Positions 47,574-57,385 of a DNA stretch of 64,000 bases are shown in pieces. The notes under the pieces are model-generated. The model saw only the letters and a list, made by a program, of their open reading frames with translations, was not told the DNA's origin and did not search any database. The position numbers and the translations under genes were made by a program. The DNA is from Rhizobium sp. FKY42 (lineage in GTDB: Bacteria; Pseudomonadota; Alphaproteobacteria; Rhizobiales; Rhizobiaceae), in contig NZ_STGA01000029.1 in the NCBI RefSeq assembly GCF_005222835.1, positions 558,001-622,000 on the forward strand. Direction: 5' to 3'. How positions within the stretch are numbered: the stretch's first letter is position 1; every line of letters starts with the position of its first letter.

Positions 47574-48590
47574 TTGGGCGTCGTTATTCCGCTCGAAGAG
47601 GGCAAAAACAAGCAGGCATCCGTCAAGCCGCTGGTCGATCTGACCAAGTCGGACATGGATCGGGTCAACCAGCTGATCCTGTCGAAGGCCGGATCCGATG
47701 TGCAAATGATTCCGGAAGTAGCGAACCATCTGATCTCCTCAGGCGGCAAGCGTCTGCGCCCCATGCTGACACTCGCGGCCGCACAGATGTTCGGCTACGA
47801 GGGCGATGGCCATATCAAGCTCGCCACGAGCGTGGAATTCATGCACACGGCCACACTGCTGCATGACGACGTGGTGGATGAAAGCGACATGCGGCGGGGT
47901 AAGTCCACCGCCCGCATGATCTGGGGTAACCAGGCCAGCGTTCTCGTCGGCGACTTCCTGCTGGGGCAGGCCTTCAAGATGATGGTCGAGACCGGCTCCA
48001 TGGACGCGCTGGATGTTCTGGCCTCCGCTGCCGCCGTGATTGCGGAAGGCGAAGTGCTTCAGCTTTCCGTTGCCAAGAACATGGAAACAACCGAAGACGA
48101 TTATCTCTCCGTCATCCGCGCCAAGACCGCAGCGCTTTTCGCAGCCGCTGCCGAAGTCGGCCCCATCATTGCCGGAAACGACAAGAGCGCCCGCTCGGCC
48201 CTTCGCTCCTATGGCATGAATCTGGGCCTTGCCTTCCAGCTGGTGGACGATGCGCTGGACTATGGCGGCAAGGCCGCTGACCTTGGTAAGAACGTCGGCG
48301 ACGATTTCCGTGAAGGCAAGATCACGCTGCCGGTGATCCTGTCCTATCGCCGTGGCACGCCTGAAGACCGCGCCTTCTGGAAAACCGCGATCGAAGATGG
48401 CCAGAGCAGCGATGAAAACCTGCAGCGCGCGCTGGGCCTGATCGCAAAAAACAATGGTCTGGCCGATACGATTGCGCGCGCCAAGCATTATGGCGCGATT
48501 GCGCGTGACGCCTTGTCGCCCCTGCCCTCTTCGTCACACAAGGCAGCATTGATGGAAGTCATCGATTTCTGCATCGAGCGGGTGAATTGA
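47574..48590 (+). CDS. ispB: octaprenyl/decaprenyl diphosphate synthase
   Basis: The 338-residue trans-prenyltransferase builds the polyprenyl chain used by UbiA (25479-26450) for ubiquinone; rhizobia use a ten-unit chain. First Asp-rich motif LLHDDVVDESDMRRG, second LVDDALDYGG, plus GGKRLRPML near the start. The residue at the fifth position before the first motif is Ala (FMHTATLLHDD), allowing long products. The start is a TTG at 47574 because AGGAGG at 47560-47565 is eight bases upstream and a promoter ends at 47540; an in-frame upstream start at 47520 would lie in the promoter. Confidence 0.92.
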   Translation: MGVVIPLEEGKNKQASVKPLVDLTKSDMDRVNQLILSKAGSDVQMIPEVANHLISSGGKRLRPMLTLAAAQMFGYEGDGHIKLATSVEFMHTATLLHDDVVDESDMRRGKSTARMIWGNQASVLVGDFLLGQAFKMMVETGSMDALDVLASAAAVIAEGEVLQLSVAKNMETTEDDYLSVIRAKTAALFAAAAEVGPIIAGNDKSARSALRSYGMNLGLAFQLVDDALDYGGKAADLGKNVGDDFREGKITLPVILSYRRGTPEDRAFWKTAIEDGQSSDENLQRALGLIAKNNGLADTIARAKHYGAIARDALSPLPSSSHKAALMEVIDFCIERVN

Positions 48591-48770
48591 CGGCTCAGGA
48601 AGGTCGCGGAGGCTGTTTAATGGCCTTCCCTTCTGACGGCGGCGACAAAGGAACCGGATATCCGAGATTCTTGCGCAGCTGCTTCAAAAAAGCCATTCTA
48701 TCATGAATCATCGATTGAAGATTCCCGGTGGCCTGATGGCCGCCCTCAGTTCTTCTTGAAAGGCACTTTC

Positions 48771-50777
48771 ATGCGGCAGAATTTCGCCCTTCGTCTGCTT
48801 TCCGGCGTGGCTTTTGCCTCAGCCCTTCTGGCAGCGACGGTCGCCCCCCGTCTTGCTGCGGCGCAGGACAACCCGGTTACGGAAGCCGTAGAGTTCACGC
48901 CGGAGAAGGTCAACACGTTTTCCGGTGCATTTCTGGCGGCCAGAACCGCTGATGTCGATCACGATTACGCGACTGCAATCGCCCTCTACCAGAAAGCGCT
49001 GAACTTCGAACCGGCCAACCTCGACATTCGCGAGCGCCTGATGGTGTCCTTGCTGATGAACGGGCAGCTTGACGAAAGCCTCAAGCATGTGGAGGCACTG
49101 AAGGGCGACGACGCCGTCGAGCGTATCACCACGATCGTGCGTGGGCTCGAAGCGATCCGCAAGGGGTCCTACGCCGATGCCGAAAAGATCCTGACTTACA
49201 AGGGCGGCAACGATCTGGACCGGCTGACCCATGCCCTGCTGATTGGCTGGGCAAAGGTTGGTGCCGGCAAGGGTGCGGAAGCAATCAAGCAGATCAAATC
49301 GCTTAAAGGCCCTGATTGGTTCAAGGTCTTCACGCAATATCATCTGGGTGCGATGGCGCTGGTGGCGGGCGATACTGCCACAGCCCGCAGCAACCTTAGC
49401 GCAGCCATCACCAGCCAGGAAGCCGTTGCCACGACGCCGGATACATTCATGCGATCGGTCATGGCGCTGGCCCGCCTTGAAGCGGCGCAGGGCAACAAGC
49501 AGAAGGCGCTCGATGCGATCTCTGTTGCCGAACGGCTGATGCTGAATTACGCGCCGCTCAAGGCTCTTCGCCAGAGCATCGAAAAGGGCGAAAAGCCGGA
49601 GCAGCAGGTCACCGACGCCACGCAAGGGGCCTCCGCCGTTCTCTTTTCCATCGGCAGTGCGCTGAACCGCCAGGGTGCCGAGGAGATGGTCTCGCTCTAC
49701 TTGCAGATCTCGCATGCGCTTGATCCGAAGAGCGCCGATACGCTGATCCTGCTGGGTGGTATTGCCGAGAAGCTGGAGCAGCCGAAACAGGCAATCGAGC
49801 TCTATGGTCGCGTTCCGCAGGATTCGCCCATGCGGCGCATTTCCGAGCTGCAGCTGGGCCTGACACTAGCGCAGACAGGCGATGTGGACGGCGCGAAAGA
49901 ACATCTGAAGAAGCTCATCGAATCCGATCCGACCGACATTCGCAGCTACATTGCTTACGGCAGCGTTCTTTCAGACGCCAAGGATTTTGCCGAGATGGCA
50001 AAGACCTATGACAAGGCGGTGGAAGTGGTCGGTCCGGCCCCTCGGCCCAGCGACTGGTCGGTGTTTTTCCAGCGCGGCATCGCCTATGAGCGTCTGAAGG
50101 AGTGGGACAAGGCCGAGCCCAACTTCCGCAAGGCGCTCGAACTGAACCCGGACCAGCCGCAGGTTCTCAACTACCTTGGCTATTCCTGGGTTGATATGAA
50201 CCGCAACCTGGAAGACGGTCTCAACATGATCCGCAAGGCGGTGGATCTGCGGCCCGACGACGGATATATCGTAGATTCGCTCGGCTGGGCCTATTATCGC
50301 CTAGGCCGTTATGACGACGCGGTGACCGAGCTTGAGCGCGCGGTGCAGCTGCGAGCGGGCGATGCCACGATCAACGACCATCTGGGCGATGCCTACTGGC
50401 GCGTTGGACGGCAGCTGGAAGCGAAGTACCAGTGGCAACGTGCCCTGACCATGAAGCCGGAACTGACAGAAATCCCGAAGATCGAACAGAAGATCCGGGA
50501 AGGTCTCGCAGATGCCGGTCCGCCGCCGGTACAGACAGCCATGGCTTCTCCGGCAGCCACCGCACCTGCTGCTCCCCCTGCCGCAGCGCAGCCCAATGCA
50601 CCGGTCACTGCCGATTACATCGTCAGCGAAGGCGATACGCTGTCCAAGATTGCGACGGATCGGCTGGGTGACAAGGAACGCGCGCGCGAAATTCTGGAGA
50701 TGAATCCGGAACTCAAGCGTAACCCCAACCGGCTGTTTCCCGGCCAATTGATCAAGATTCCGGCTAAATCCAATTGA
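48771..50777 (+). CDS. exported TPR-repeat protein with C-terminal LysM domain
   Basis: The 668-residue protein has a signal peptide (cleavage near AAA-QDN), about 500 residues of tetratricopeptide repeats (for example DYATAIALYQKALNFEPANL, EWDKAEPNFRKALELNPDQP, RYDDAVTELERAVQLRAGDA), a Pro/Ala-rich linker and a C-terminal LysM domain (YIVSEGDTLSKIATDRLG to LFPGQLIKIPA). LysM binds peptidoglycan, TPRs bind proteins, so a periplasmic scaffold at the cell wall is inferred. TPR genes before ispE are usual in alphaproteobacteria, but a fused LysM is notable. The ATG at 48771 has AAAGG seven bases upstream; a TTG at 48756 is less likely. The stop overlaps a possible ispE start. Confidence 0.88.
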   Translation: MRQNFALRLLSGVAFASALLAATVAPRLAAAQDNPVTEAVEFTPEKVNTFSGAFLAARTADVDHDYATAIALYQKALNFEPANLDIRERLMVSLLMNGQLDESLKHVEALKGDDAVERITTIVRGLEAIRKGSYADAEKILTYKGGNDLDRLTHALLIGWAKVGAGKGAEAIKQIKSLKGPDWFKVFTQYHLGAMALVAGDTATARSNLSAAITSQEAVATTPDTFMRSVMALARLEAAQGNKQKALDAISVAERLMLNYAPLKALRQSIEKGEKPEQQVTDATQGASAVLFSIGSALNRQGAEEMVSLYLQISHALDPKSADTLILLGGIAEKLEQPKQAIELYGRVPQDSPMRRISELQLGLTLAQTGDVDGAKEHLKKLIESDPTDIRSYIAYGSVLSDAKDFAEMAKTYDKAVEVVGPAPRPSDWSVFFQRGIAYERLKEWDKAEPNFRKALELNPDQPQVLNYLGYSWVDMNRNLEDGLNMIRKAVDLRPDDGYIVDSLGWAYYRLGRYDDAVTELERAVQLRAGDATINDHLGDAYWRVGRQLEAKYQWQRALTMKPELTEIPKIEQKIREGLADAGPPPVQTAMASPAATAPAAPPAAAQPNAPVTADYIVSEGDTLSKIATDRLGDKERAREILEMNPELKRNPNRLFPGQLIKIPAKSN

Positions 50778-50788
50778 GCCCAACCGGA

Positions 50789-51658
50789 ATGGTGATCGAA
50801 GCAGCGCGGGCGAAGATCAATCTCGCGCTGCATGTGACCGGTCAGCGCGCGGATGGCTATCATCTTCTCGATAGCCTTGTGACGTTCGCAGACTTCGGCG
50901 ACGAGCTCGCCATTCGCCCATCTGCGCAGGACCGGTTCGAGATAACCGGGCGGTTTGCAGACACTCTGTCGATCGAGGCGGATAATCTCGTGACGCGGGC
51001 GCGAGACGGGTTGCGCGCCCTTGCCGCAGAACTCGAATACGAGACGTGTCCGGTCGACATCACGCTAACGAAGAGCCTGCCGCTCTCCTCCGGAATTGGT
51101 GGTGGCTCCGCAGATGCAGCGGCAACCTTGCGCGGCCTCGCTCGACTATGGAACCTGAACGTGCAGCGAGACCGGCTGGCAAAGCTTTGCCTGTCTCTTG
51201 GGGCGGACGTGCCGATGTGTCTTGCGTCCAGCCCTTTGATCGCACGTGGGATTGGCGAGGACATAGAACCGCTTGCCACCCTACCGCCCTTCTTCATACT
51301 GCTGATCAATCCGCTCAAACCCGTTTCAACGCCCCAGATATTCCGGTTGCTGACATCGAAGAGCAACGCGCCGCTACCTCCTTTTGATCCGGCGCAATCG
51401 GACTGGCTGGAGTATCTGGGGGCCCTCAGAAACGACCTTCAAGAACCTGCGCAGAGGCTGCTTCCGGAGATCGGGGAATGCCTCCGGCAGCTGGAGGAGA
51501 GCGGCGCGGAGGTCTCGCGCATGTCTGGATCGGGCGCCACGTGTTTTGGCCTCTACCGCGACGAAATGGCTCTGGAACGTGCAGCTTTGACGCTCCAGCA
51601 GACCAGGCCGCAGTGGTATGTCAGAGCGGGCCGAACTTTGGAAGGAAATGCACCATGA
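50789..51658 (+). CDS. ispE: 4-diphosphocytidyl-2-C-methyl-D-erythritol kinase
   Basis: The 289-residue GHMP kinase phosphorylates CDP-methylerythritol in the MEP isoprenoid route that feeds ispB. Motifs: ARAKINLALHVTGQRADGYH at the start, the GHMP loop LPLSSGIGGGSADAAATL, and SRMSGSGATCFGLY near the end. The ATG at 50789 is chosen; a TTG at 50774 whose TTGA overlaps the stop of the TPR gene would add five residues and cannot be ruled out, as neither has a good Shine-Dalgarno. Its stop overlaps the start of moaB (ATGA, 51655-51658), so TPR, ispE and moaB form one translationally linked unit. Confidence 0.93.
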   Translation: MVIEAARAKINLALHVTGQRADGYHLLDSLVTFADFGDELAIRPSAQDRFEITGRFADTLSIEADNLVTRARDGLRALAAELEYETCPVDITLTKSLPLSSGIGGGSADAAATLRGLARLWNLNVQRDRLAKLCLSLGADVPMCLASSPLIARGIGEDIEPLATLPPFFILLINPLKPVSTPQIFRLLTSKSNAPLPPFDPAQSDWLEYLGALRNDLQEPAQRLLPEIGECLRQLEESGAEVSRMSGSGATCFGLYRDEMALERAALTLQQTRPQWYVRAGRTLEGNAP

Positions 51659-52206
51659 GCCGTATCGATGAGAGCCGTCCCTTCATTCCGGTCGGTATTG
51701 CCGTGCTGACCGTTTCCGACACTCGGCGGCTGGATAATGACAAATCCGGCGATACGCTGGTGCAGCGCATTCTGGAAGCGGGCCACGAACTCGTTGCTCG
51801 CGCAATCGTTGCCGACGACAAGGAGCAGATCTATGAGCAGGTCCGTAACTGGACGCTTGCAGAAGAAATCGACGTGGTGATCACCACCGGTGGCACGGGC
51901 TTTACCGGCCGGGATGTGACGCCGGAAGCACTGGAACCCCTGTTCGAAAAGCGTATGGATGGCTTCTCCGAAGTGTTTCACCGCATATCCTACGACAAGA
52001 TCGGCACATCCACGATCCAGTCCCGCGCCACCGGCGGCGTTGCCAATGCGACCTTCATTTTTGTCCTGCCCGGTTCGCCCGGCGCCTGCAAGGACGCGTG
52101 GGACGGCATCCTGAAATGGCAGTTGGACTACCGCCATATGCCCTGCAATTTCGTGGAAATCATGCCACGGCTTGATGAGCACCTGAAGCGCGGCGGCAAA
52201 GCCTGA
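51655..52206 (+). CDS. moaB: molybdenum cofactor biosynthesis protein B
   Basis: The 183-residue protein belongs to the MoaB/Mog family that adenylates molybdopterin: IGIAVLTVSDTRRLDNDKSGDTL, VVITTGGTGFTGRDVTPEAL (the GGTG motif) and the FVLPGSPGACKDAWDGILKWQLDYRHMPCNFVEI end are typical of MoaB. The ATG at 51655 is preceded by GGAAGG and overlaps the ispE stop; the open frame to 51478 is inside ispE and is rejected. No other moa genes are nearby. Confidence 0.93.
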   Translation: MSRIDESRPFIPVGIAVLTVSDTRRLDNDKSGDTLVQRILEAGHELVARAIVADDKEQIYEQVRNWTLAEEIDVVITTGGTGFTGRDVTPEALEPLFEKRMDGFSEVFHRISYDKIGTSTIQSRATGGVANATFIFVLPGSPGACKDAWDGILKWQLDYRHMPCNFVEIMPRLDEHLKRGGKA

Positions 52207-52211
52207 CTAGA

Positions 52212-52727
52212 TTAGCTACGCGCTGCAGCCCAGGCTGGAATCAGTTCGGAGATGAGCGTATGCGGCCGATTCCCCTCGACAAGGTCGGCAAGCCGCCTTG
52301 CGCGCGCACCCTTTGCTGAAGCCGCACTTTTTTGAATGAGAAGACCCTGCGCGAGCGGCGGATCCTTGCCGAACAGTCGCTGGATCAGCGACCTGCGGTA
52401 ATTGCGGGATGGACTGAAGCGCGCGGGATGGCGCGTCAGCGAGATATGCTCGGCGACTTCATCAATCCAGCCGATTTGAGGGCGCGCTCCCGGCTCCAGA
52501 AGCATGAGCCACTCGCCACGCACCTCTCGCAGAACGCTTTCCAGATCCCACTGCGTATAGAACTTGCAACCCGCCGCATCCGCAACACGCGCAGACGCAT
52601 CAGTGGAACCATGGTCGAGCACCGCAACGTCGCTGACCAGACCTTCCACAGCACCGGCAACCAGCACAGACAATGTCTGTGCCAGCTCGGATTCCTGATC
52701 ATGGCATTCCATCAATACAGTCAGCAT
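52212..52727 (-). CDS. glycosyltransferase family 2-like protein, short
   Basis: A 171-residue soluble protein with the N-terminal half of a GT-A nucleotide-sugar fold: VLMECHDQESELAQTLSVLV, VAVLDHGSTDASARVADAAG (the DxGSxD motif), and LMLLEPGARPQIGW in place of the usual DxD. It is shorter than active family 2 enzymes (about 230 or more) and the DxD is replaced by EPGA, so it may be inactive or act without metal. It converges on moaB with only five bases between the stops. Shine-Dalgarno not obvious. Confidence 0.65.
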   Translation of the reverse strand: MLTVLMECHDQESELAQTLSVLVAGAVEGLVSDVAVLDHGSTDASARVADAAGCKFYTQWDLESVLREVRGEWLMLLEPGARPQIGWIDEVAEHISLTRHPARFSPSRNYRRSLIQRLFGKDPPLAQGLLIQKSAASAKGARARRLADLVEGNRPHTLISELIPAWAAARS

Positions 52728-52857
52728 TCATGACCTTTATCGCATCGGCCCGAAAATTGCCATCAACAAAGGCGGCAGATTTTGTTCTTGCATTGTTCTC
52801 ATTTTAACGATACGAATTTGAGTACGCCAGCGTTAAACATCTGGCTGGGAGTTTTCC

Positions 52858-54015
52858 ATGAACGAGCTGTCTCAACTGCGGCAGGACGCTTTTGCGCCTG
52901 CTCACACGGCGGATATTGCCGATGCTCTGGTCCAGTCATCAGGTCTCAGGATCGAGGTGGACCGACGCCGTGGACGTGGTGCAGGCTTGAACCCGAGCGG
53001 CCGGTTCGAAGACCAGCGGAGAGAGCAGTTCGATGATGGCTGGCAGTCGCTGGAAGAACTCGAGCCTTTCAAGACCGAAGTCCAGATCGAGAAGCCGAAG
53101 ACGGCTATCACCCGCAATGATTCACCCGATATTCCGTTTGACCGTTCCGTCAATCCGTATCGCGGCTGTGAGCACGGCTGCATCTATTGTTTTGCCAGAC
53201 CAACCCATAGCTATATGGGGCTTTCGGCAGGGCTGGATTTTGAGGCCAAGCTCTTCGCGAAGCCCGATGCCCCTCGCCTGCTTGAGCGAGAGCTAAGCAA
53301 ACCCGGATACAAGGTGAAGCCCATTGCGATCGGCACGAACACGGACCCTTATCAACGGATAGAGCGCGACTGGCGTATCATGCGGCAATTGCTGGAAGTG
53401 CTCGAGAAAGCCAACCATCCAGTCATGATCGTTACGAAGTCGGCGCTGGTAGCGAGGGATATCGATATTCTTGGCAAGATGGCCGCAAAAGGACTGGCCA
53501 AGGTAGCGATTTCCGTCACCACGCTTGACCGTAAGCTGGCGCGTCTGATGGAACCTCGTGCTTCGACGCCGACCAAGCGCCTGGAAGCGGTACGGCAGTT
53601 GACCGATGCAGGAATACCGACCGGCGTTCTCGCCTCTCCTCTTATTCCTGCGCTGAACGACCATGAGTTAGAGCGAATTCTGGATGCGGCACAGGCAGCT
53701 GGCGCTGTGTCTGCAAGCTACATTCTGCTGCGTCTGCCGTTGGAAGTCAGCCCGCTCTTCCGCGACTGGCTTCTGAGACACTATCCCGATCGCTACCGGC
53801 ATGTGATGTCGCTGATAAAGTCGATGCGCGGCGGAAAAGACTATGATGCAGAATTTGGCAAGCGCATGAAAGGAGAAGGTCCCTATGCCTGGCAGATTTC
53901 GCGCCGTTTTGAAATGGCGACAAAGCGCCTTGGTCTTGCCCGTAGAGGTGTAGCACTGCGCGACGACCTTTTTGTTCGCCCCGATGGCGCCGGGGTCCAG
54001 CTGTCGCTTCTCTGA
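52858..54015 (+). CDS. radical SAM protein of the PA0069/SplB-like family
   Basis: The 385-residue protein has the radical-SAM 4Fe-4S motif CEHGCIYC (CxxxCxxC, about residues 102-109) preceded by RSVNPYRGCEHG and followed by HSYMGLSAGLDFEAKLFAK. Further lines such as PIAIGTNTDPYQRIERDWRIMRQLLEVL mark the family of SplB-related proteins named after Pseudomonas PA0069. The substrate is unknown; spore photoproduct lyase activity is not implied. GGGAG lies six bases before the ATG. Monocistronic; the following 274 bases up to rnhB show a 9-bp inverted repeat (54193-54201 with 54245-54253) but no gene. Confidence 0.88.
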   Translation: MNELSQLRQDAFAPAHTADIADALVQSSGLRIEVDRRRGRGAGLNPSGRFEDQRREQFDDGWQSLEELEPFKTEVQIEKPKTAITRNDSPDIPFDRSVNPYRGCEHGCIYCFARPTHSYMGLSAGLDFEAKLFAKPDAPRLLERELSKPGYKVKPIAIGTNTDPYQRIERDWRIMRQLLEVLEKANHPVMIVTKSALVARDIDILGKMAAKGLAKVAISVTTLDRKLARLMEPRASTPTKRLEAVRQLTDAGIPTGVLASPLIPALNDHELERILDAAQAAGAVSASYILLRLPLEVSPLFRDWLLRHYPDRYRHVMSLIKSMRGGKDYDAEFGKRMKGEGPYAWQISRRFEMATKRLGLARRGVALRDDLFVRPDGAGVQLSLL

Positions 54016-54289
54016 TACCGCGACGGGATATGCGGCGACTACGTGCGGGTTTTACCAGAGATTTGTTCAATCGCACGCGAAGTCAGAAGTCAGCCATCGG
54101 AGCGGGCTCCTGAATTCGAACTAAGACTTGTCGTTTCGCTGACCGAGCGTGTTGCGAAACTAAAATGGACCGGCGCCGCCCCTGCTGGTCTTGCCCCGTT
54201 GGCCTGATCCCCTTGGGCCGGAAGCAGTGCCGCCTCATTTGCTTCAACGGGGCTTGCGGGAAATCGGGTGGGCGTGCGACTGATGCCGC

Positions 54290-54946
54290 ATGTCACGACG
54301 CACGCCCCCCGATTCTCCTCCCGATCTTTTCTCTCTCGAACCGATCGTTCCGGATTTTTCGCTGGAGCAGATGGCGCGCAAGGCGGGGCATTGGCCGGTA
54401 GCCGGCACCGACGAAGCCGGACGCGGCCCCCTTGCCGGACCTGTTGTCGCTGCAGCAGTCATCCTGGATCCGGACCACATTCCCGCCGGATTGAACGATT
54501 CCAAGCAATTGACGCTGAAACAGCGTGAGGCGCTCTTCGTGGAGATCTGTGCAACGGCGCATATCTCAGTCGCCTCTTCCGGTCCCCGTCATATCGACGA
54601 GAAGAACATTCTTCGCGCCAGCCTTGATGCGATGCGCCGGGCTGTGGACGCCCTGCCGGTGAAAGCCGACTTTGTTCTGGTCGATGGACGGGATGTTCCC
54701 GCAGGGCTCTCCTGCCCAGGCAAAGCCGTTATTCAGGGCGACGCCCGTAGCCTTTCCATTGCCGCCGCTTCGATCATCGCCAAGGTGACGAGAGACCGGA
54801 TGATGGCCCGCGCGGGAGATGTCTTCACAGCCTACGGATTTGCGCAGCATGCCGGCTATGGCACGGCCCAGCACCGTCGCGCCATCGAAGAGTACGGGCC
54901 GTGCGCACTGCACCGTATGAGTTTCAGGCCGCTACGACGAGATTGA
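54290..54946 (+). CDS. rnhB: ribonuclease HII
   Basis: The 218-residue enzyme cuts RNA in RNA/DNA hybrids and excises single ribonucleotides. Motifs: [22 protein letters not shown] with the first catalytic Asp-Glu, [23 protein letters not shown], and KVTRDRMM with DGRD and D residues at the expected places. Starts at ATG 54290 (MSRRTPPDS); no good Shine-Dalgarno. It converges on the ATP synthase operon, a common order in Rhizobiaceae. Confidence 0.95.
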   Translation: MSRRTPPDSPPDLFSLEPIVPDFSLEQMARKAGHWPVAGTDEAGRGPLAGPVVAAAVILDPDHIPAGLNDSKQLTLKQREALFVEICATAHISVASSGPRHIDEKNILRASLDAMRRAVDALPVKADFVLVDGRDVPAGLSCPGKAVIQGDARSLSIAAASIIAKVTRDRMMARAGDVFTAYGFAQHAGYGTAQHRRAIEEYGPCALHRMSFRPLRRD

Positions 54947-55057
54947 ACAAATTAATCGCTACCCGACGTGCTGTCAGTCAGAAGGACGATGCGCTGAATC
55001 AGATCAGCTGGGGTCGAACAGTCATCCCAGTTCATTGTAGCCAGGAACTCCAGATAC

Positions 55058-55083
55058 AAAAAAGGCCGGGTTACCCCAGCCTT
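55058..55083 (-). terminator. terminator of the ATP synthase F0 operon
   Basis: On the minus strand a 9-bp stem AAGGCTGGG/CCCGGCCTT (one G-U pair) with loop GTAA runs into TTTTTT (55063-55058). It lies 26 bases after the atpF stop. Confidence 0.88.
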
Positions 55084-55108
55084 CCTGCAAAGTCGAATAT
55101 CTTGGAGA

Positions 55109-55594
55109 TCAGTTCAGGCGAGCCTTGACCTGAGCGACGGACTGAGAGAACAGAGCCTGCTGCGTCGCGGCATCAGCCTTGGCAGCAATAACCTTCTCGG
55201 CAGCAGCAACCGCCAAATCGACCGCGGCGGCGCGAACGGCGCCGATGGCATCGGCTTCGGCCTGGCGGATCTTCTGTTCCGAAAGAGCATTGCGGCGCGC
55301 GACGAATTCCTCCGTCTTCTGACGGGCTTCCTGCGTCAGGGCAGCGGCTTCACGTTCTGCGGAGGCAACGATCGCAGCGGCTTCAGCTTCGGCTTCCTTA
55401 CGCTTGCGCTGGTACTCTGCGAGCAGAGCCTGCGCCTCTTCACGAAGGCGCTTGGCCTGATCGAGTTCCTCGCGGATGTTGGCGGCGCGCTTATCCAGCG
55501 ACGAGGCCATCATACCAGGAACCTTGAGATAGACGAGGAGAAGAAGAAAGAGAACAAGGCCTACAAAGGCGAAGAATGTTGCATCAAATGCCAT
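55109..55594 (-). CDS. atpF: ATP synthase F0 subunit b
   Basis: The 161-residue peripheral-stalk subunit has one N-terminal membrane helix (FFAFVGLVLFLLLLVYL) and a long Ala/Glu/Lys/Arg-rich coiled coil, the usual b-subunit layout. It is the last gene of the operon and starts four bases after the stop of b', with AGGAG nine bases before its ATG. Alphaproteobacteria use a b/b' heterodimer, and this is the b partner. Confidence 0.93.
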   Translation of the reverse strand: MAFDATFFAFVGLVLFLLLLVYLKVPGMMASSLDKRAANIREELDQAKRLREEAQALLAEYQRKRKEAEAEAAAIVASAEREAAALTQEARQKTEEFVARRNALSEQKIRQAEADAIGAVRAAAVDLAVAAAEKVIAAKADAATQQALFSQSVAQVKARLN

Positions 55595-55598
55595 GTGA

Positions 55599-56201
55599 TC
55601 AGGCTCCTACCTTTGCGGTTGCAACTGCAGCCCTGACGTCTTCGGCGCTGGCCTTGGGACCGATGAGCTGATCGACAATCGCAGACGCCGTCTCTTCAGC
55701 AATCGCACCAACTTCAGCAAAAGCTGCAGCCTTGATTTCAGAGATGCGAGCTTCGGCGGCGGCAAGCTTGCCTGCCAGTTCAGCTTCAATGGCTGCGCGG
55801 TCGGCATTTGCCTTGACCTTGGCTGCCTCACGTGCGCTTTCCGCGATCGCGCCACCCTTGGAACGGGCATCCGCCAGTTCCTTCTCATAGGTAGCCACGG
55901 CGGCGTCTGCCTCTGCCTTCAGGCGGGAGGCCTCATCGAGATCTTGTGCAATCCGATCATGACGGTGCTCGAGAATGCCGCCGATACGGGGCACGATCAA
56001 CTTCTGCATGAGCAGATAGAAAAGGCCGAAAGTGATGACGAGCCAGAGCAGCTGCGACGCATAGGTCGACTGGTCGAAAGGCGGGAACACGCCAGTGCCG
56101 TGCTCATTGTGAGCGACACCCGTCTCCGTATGCACTTCACCTTGCGTGGCGCCATTGGCCGGCGCAGCTTGTTGCGCAAATGCCGGTGTCACGAACATCA
56201 T
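55599..56201 (-). CDS. atpF2: ATP synthase F0 subunit b'
   Basis: A 200-residue second peripheral-stalk subunit: a short N-terminal leader ([17 protein letters not shown], unusually signal-like with AFA-QQ), a membrane helix ([23 protein letters not shown]) and a long coiled coil. Two adjacent ATG codons (56201 and 56198) follow GGAGG; the second has better spacing. The extra N-terminal stretch before the helix sets b' apart from b and is normal in the order. Confidence 0.92.
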   Translation of the reverse strand: MMFVTPAFAQQAAPANGATQGEVHTETGVAHNEHGTGVFPPFDQSTYASQLLWLVITFGLFYLLMQKLIVPRIGGILEHRHDRIAQDLDEASRLKAEADAAVATYEKELADARSKGGAIAESAREAAKVKANADRAAIEAELAGKLAAAEARISEIKAAAFAEVGAIAEETASAIVDQLIGPKASAEDVRAAVATAKVGA

Positions 56202-56277
56202 CACCTCCAGGGGGTATTCAATAAGAAGGATCACGGCACACATAGTGGCGGCCGTGATCCGATCGGTTTGCCGGTTA

Positions 56278-56505
56278 TTAGACGGCGAACAGCAGGAGGA
56301 GCGCTACGAGCAGCGAGAAGATGCCCAGAGCTTCCGTAACGGCGAAGCCGAATACCAGACGGCCGAACTGGCTGTCAGCAGCAGACGGGTTGCGAAGCGC
56401 GCCGGAGAGGTAGTTGCCGAAGATGTTGCCGAGGCCGAGAGCCGTACCAGCCATGCCAAAGCAAGCCAGACCTGCACCGATGAACTTTGCTGCTTCCGCT
56501 TCCAT
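56278..56505 (-). CDS. atpE: ATP synthase F0 subunit c
   Basis: The 75-residue proteolipid makes the rotor ring. Two membrane helices flank the polar loop ([11 protein letters not shown]) and the proton-carrying carboxylate is Glu58 in [15 protein letters not shown] lies eight bases before the ATG. Gene order a-c-b'-b is as expected; the gap to b' (76 bases) is larger than others in the operon and may carry a processing site, which is common because c is needed in excess. Confidence 0.96.
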   Translation of the reverse strand: MEAEAAKFIGAGLACFGMAGTALGLGNIFGNYLSGALRNPSAADSQFGRLVFGFAVTEALGIFSLLVALLLLFAV

Positions 56506-56571
56506 GTGTGAACTCCTTAGAATGGGTTGTTGCGGCGGTTGACTGACGCTTCAATACGCCAATGTCGTTCC

Positions 56572-57324
56572 TCAGTGACCGCCTGGGTGAACTGCATCGT
56601 TGAGGTACATGCATGTGAGTACCGCAAAGACGTAGGCCTGCAGGAAGGCTACGAGGAATTCCAGACCGGTCAGAGCGACCGTCATGATCAGGGGCAATGT
56701 CGCGCCACCGATACCGATTGCACCCAGGGTTCCAAGCGAAGCAACGAAGCCCGCGAACACCTTGAGGGTGATGTGTCCCGCCAGCATGTTGGCGAAAAGA
56801 CGAACCGACAGAGAAATCGGACGGGACAGAAACGAGATGATTTCGATCGTGACAACCAGTGGCAAAAGTACGCCCGGGACACCGCTTGGCACGAAAACAT
56901 TAAGGAAATGCAAGCCGTGCTTGTAGAAACCGTAGACGACAACAGTGCCGATAACGAACAGCGCGAGCGCGAAGGTGACGATGATCTGGCTAGTAACCGT
57001 GAAGAAGTACGGGAACATGCCGAGCAGGTTTGCAGTCAACACGAACATGAAGAGCGAGAAGACCATCGGGAAGAACTTCATCCCGTGGCTGCCCGCACCT
57101 TCGCGCAGCATGGAGGCGATGAACTCATAGGAAAGCTCGGCAACCGACTGCGAACGACCCGGGATCAGGCCACGATTGGCGGTCGAGAAGTAGAGAAAAC
57201 CGGCGGCACAGGCAACCGTGGCGACCATAAACAGGGACGCATTGGTAAAGGAGAAATCGATACCACCAATTTCGATTGGCACGATCTTGAAGATCTGGAA
57301 CTGATGCGTCGGGTCGTTCGCCAC
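56572..57324 (-). CDS. atpB: ATP synthase F0 subunit a
   Basis: The 250-residue proton-channel subunit has five to six membrane helices and the essential arginine in [14 protein letters not shown], with further conserved polar residues in [16 protein letters not shown] and [18 protein letters not shown]. The start is a GTG at 57324 with AAGG about eight bases upstream. The low-efficiency start fits the one-copy stoichiometry of subunit a against many c subunits. Confidence 0.95.
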   Translation of the reverse strand: MANDPTHQFQIFKIVPIEIGGIDFSFTNASLFMVATVACAAGFLYFSTANRGLIPGRSQSVAELSYEFIASMLREGAGSHGMKFFPMVFSLFMFVLTANLLGMFPYFFTVTSQIIVTFALALFVIGTVVVYGFYKHGLHFLNVFVPSGVPGVLLPLVVTIEIISFLSRPISLSVRLFANMLAGHITLKVFAGFVASLGTLGAIGIGGATLPLIMTVALTGLEFLVAFLQAYVFAVLTCMYLNDAVHPGGH

Positions 57325-57385
57325 CGCTCTACCTTTTCTTTCCTCATGGCCGCCGCAATTGGCAGCTAGCCTCTAAATCCGAGCC

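Noticed and set aside
54016..54289. Structured RNA between the radical SAM gene and rnhB
   Set aside because: A 9-bp inverted repeat with a 43-base gap is present, but without promoter, terminator or further pairing the evidence is too thin.
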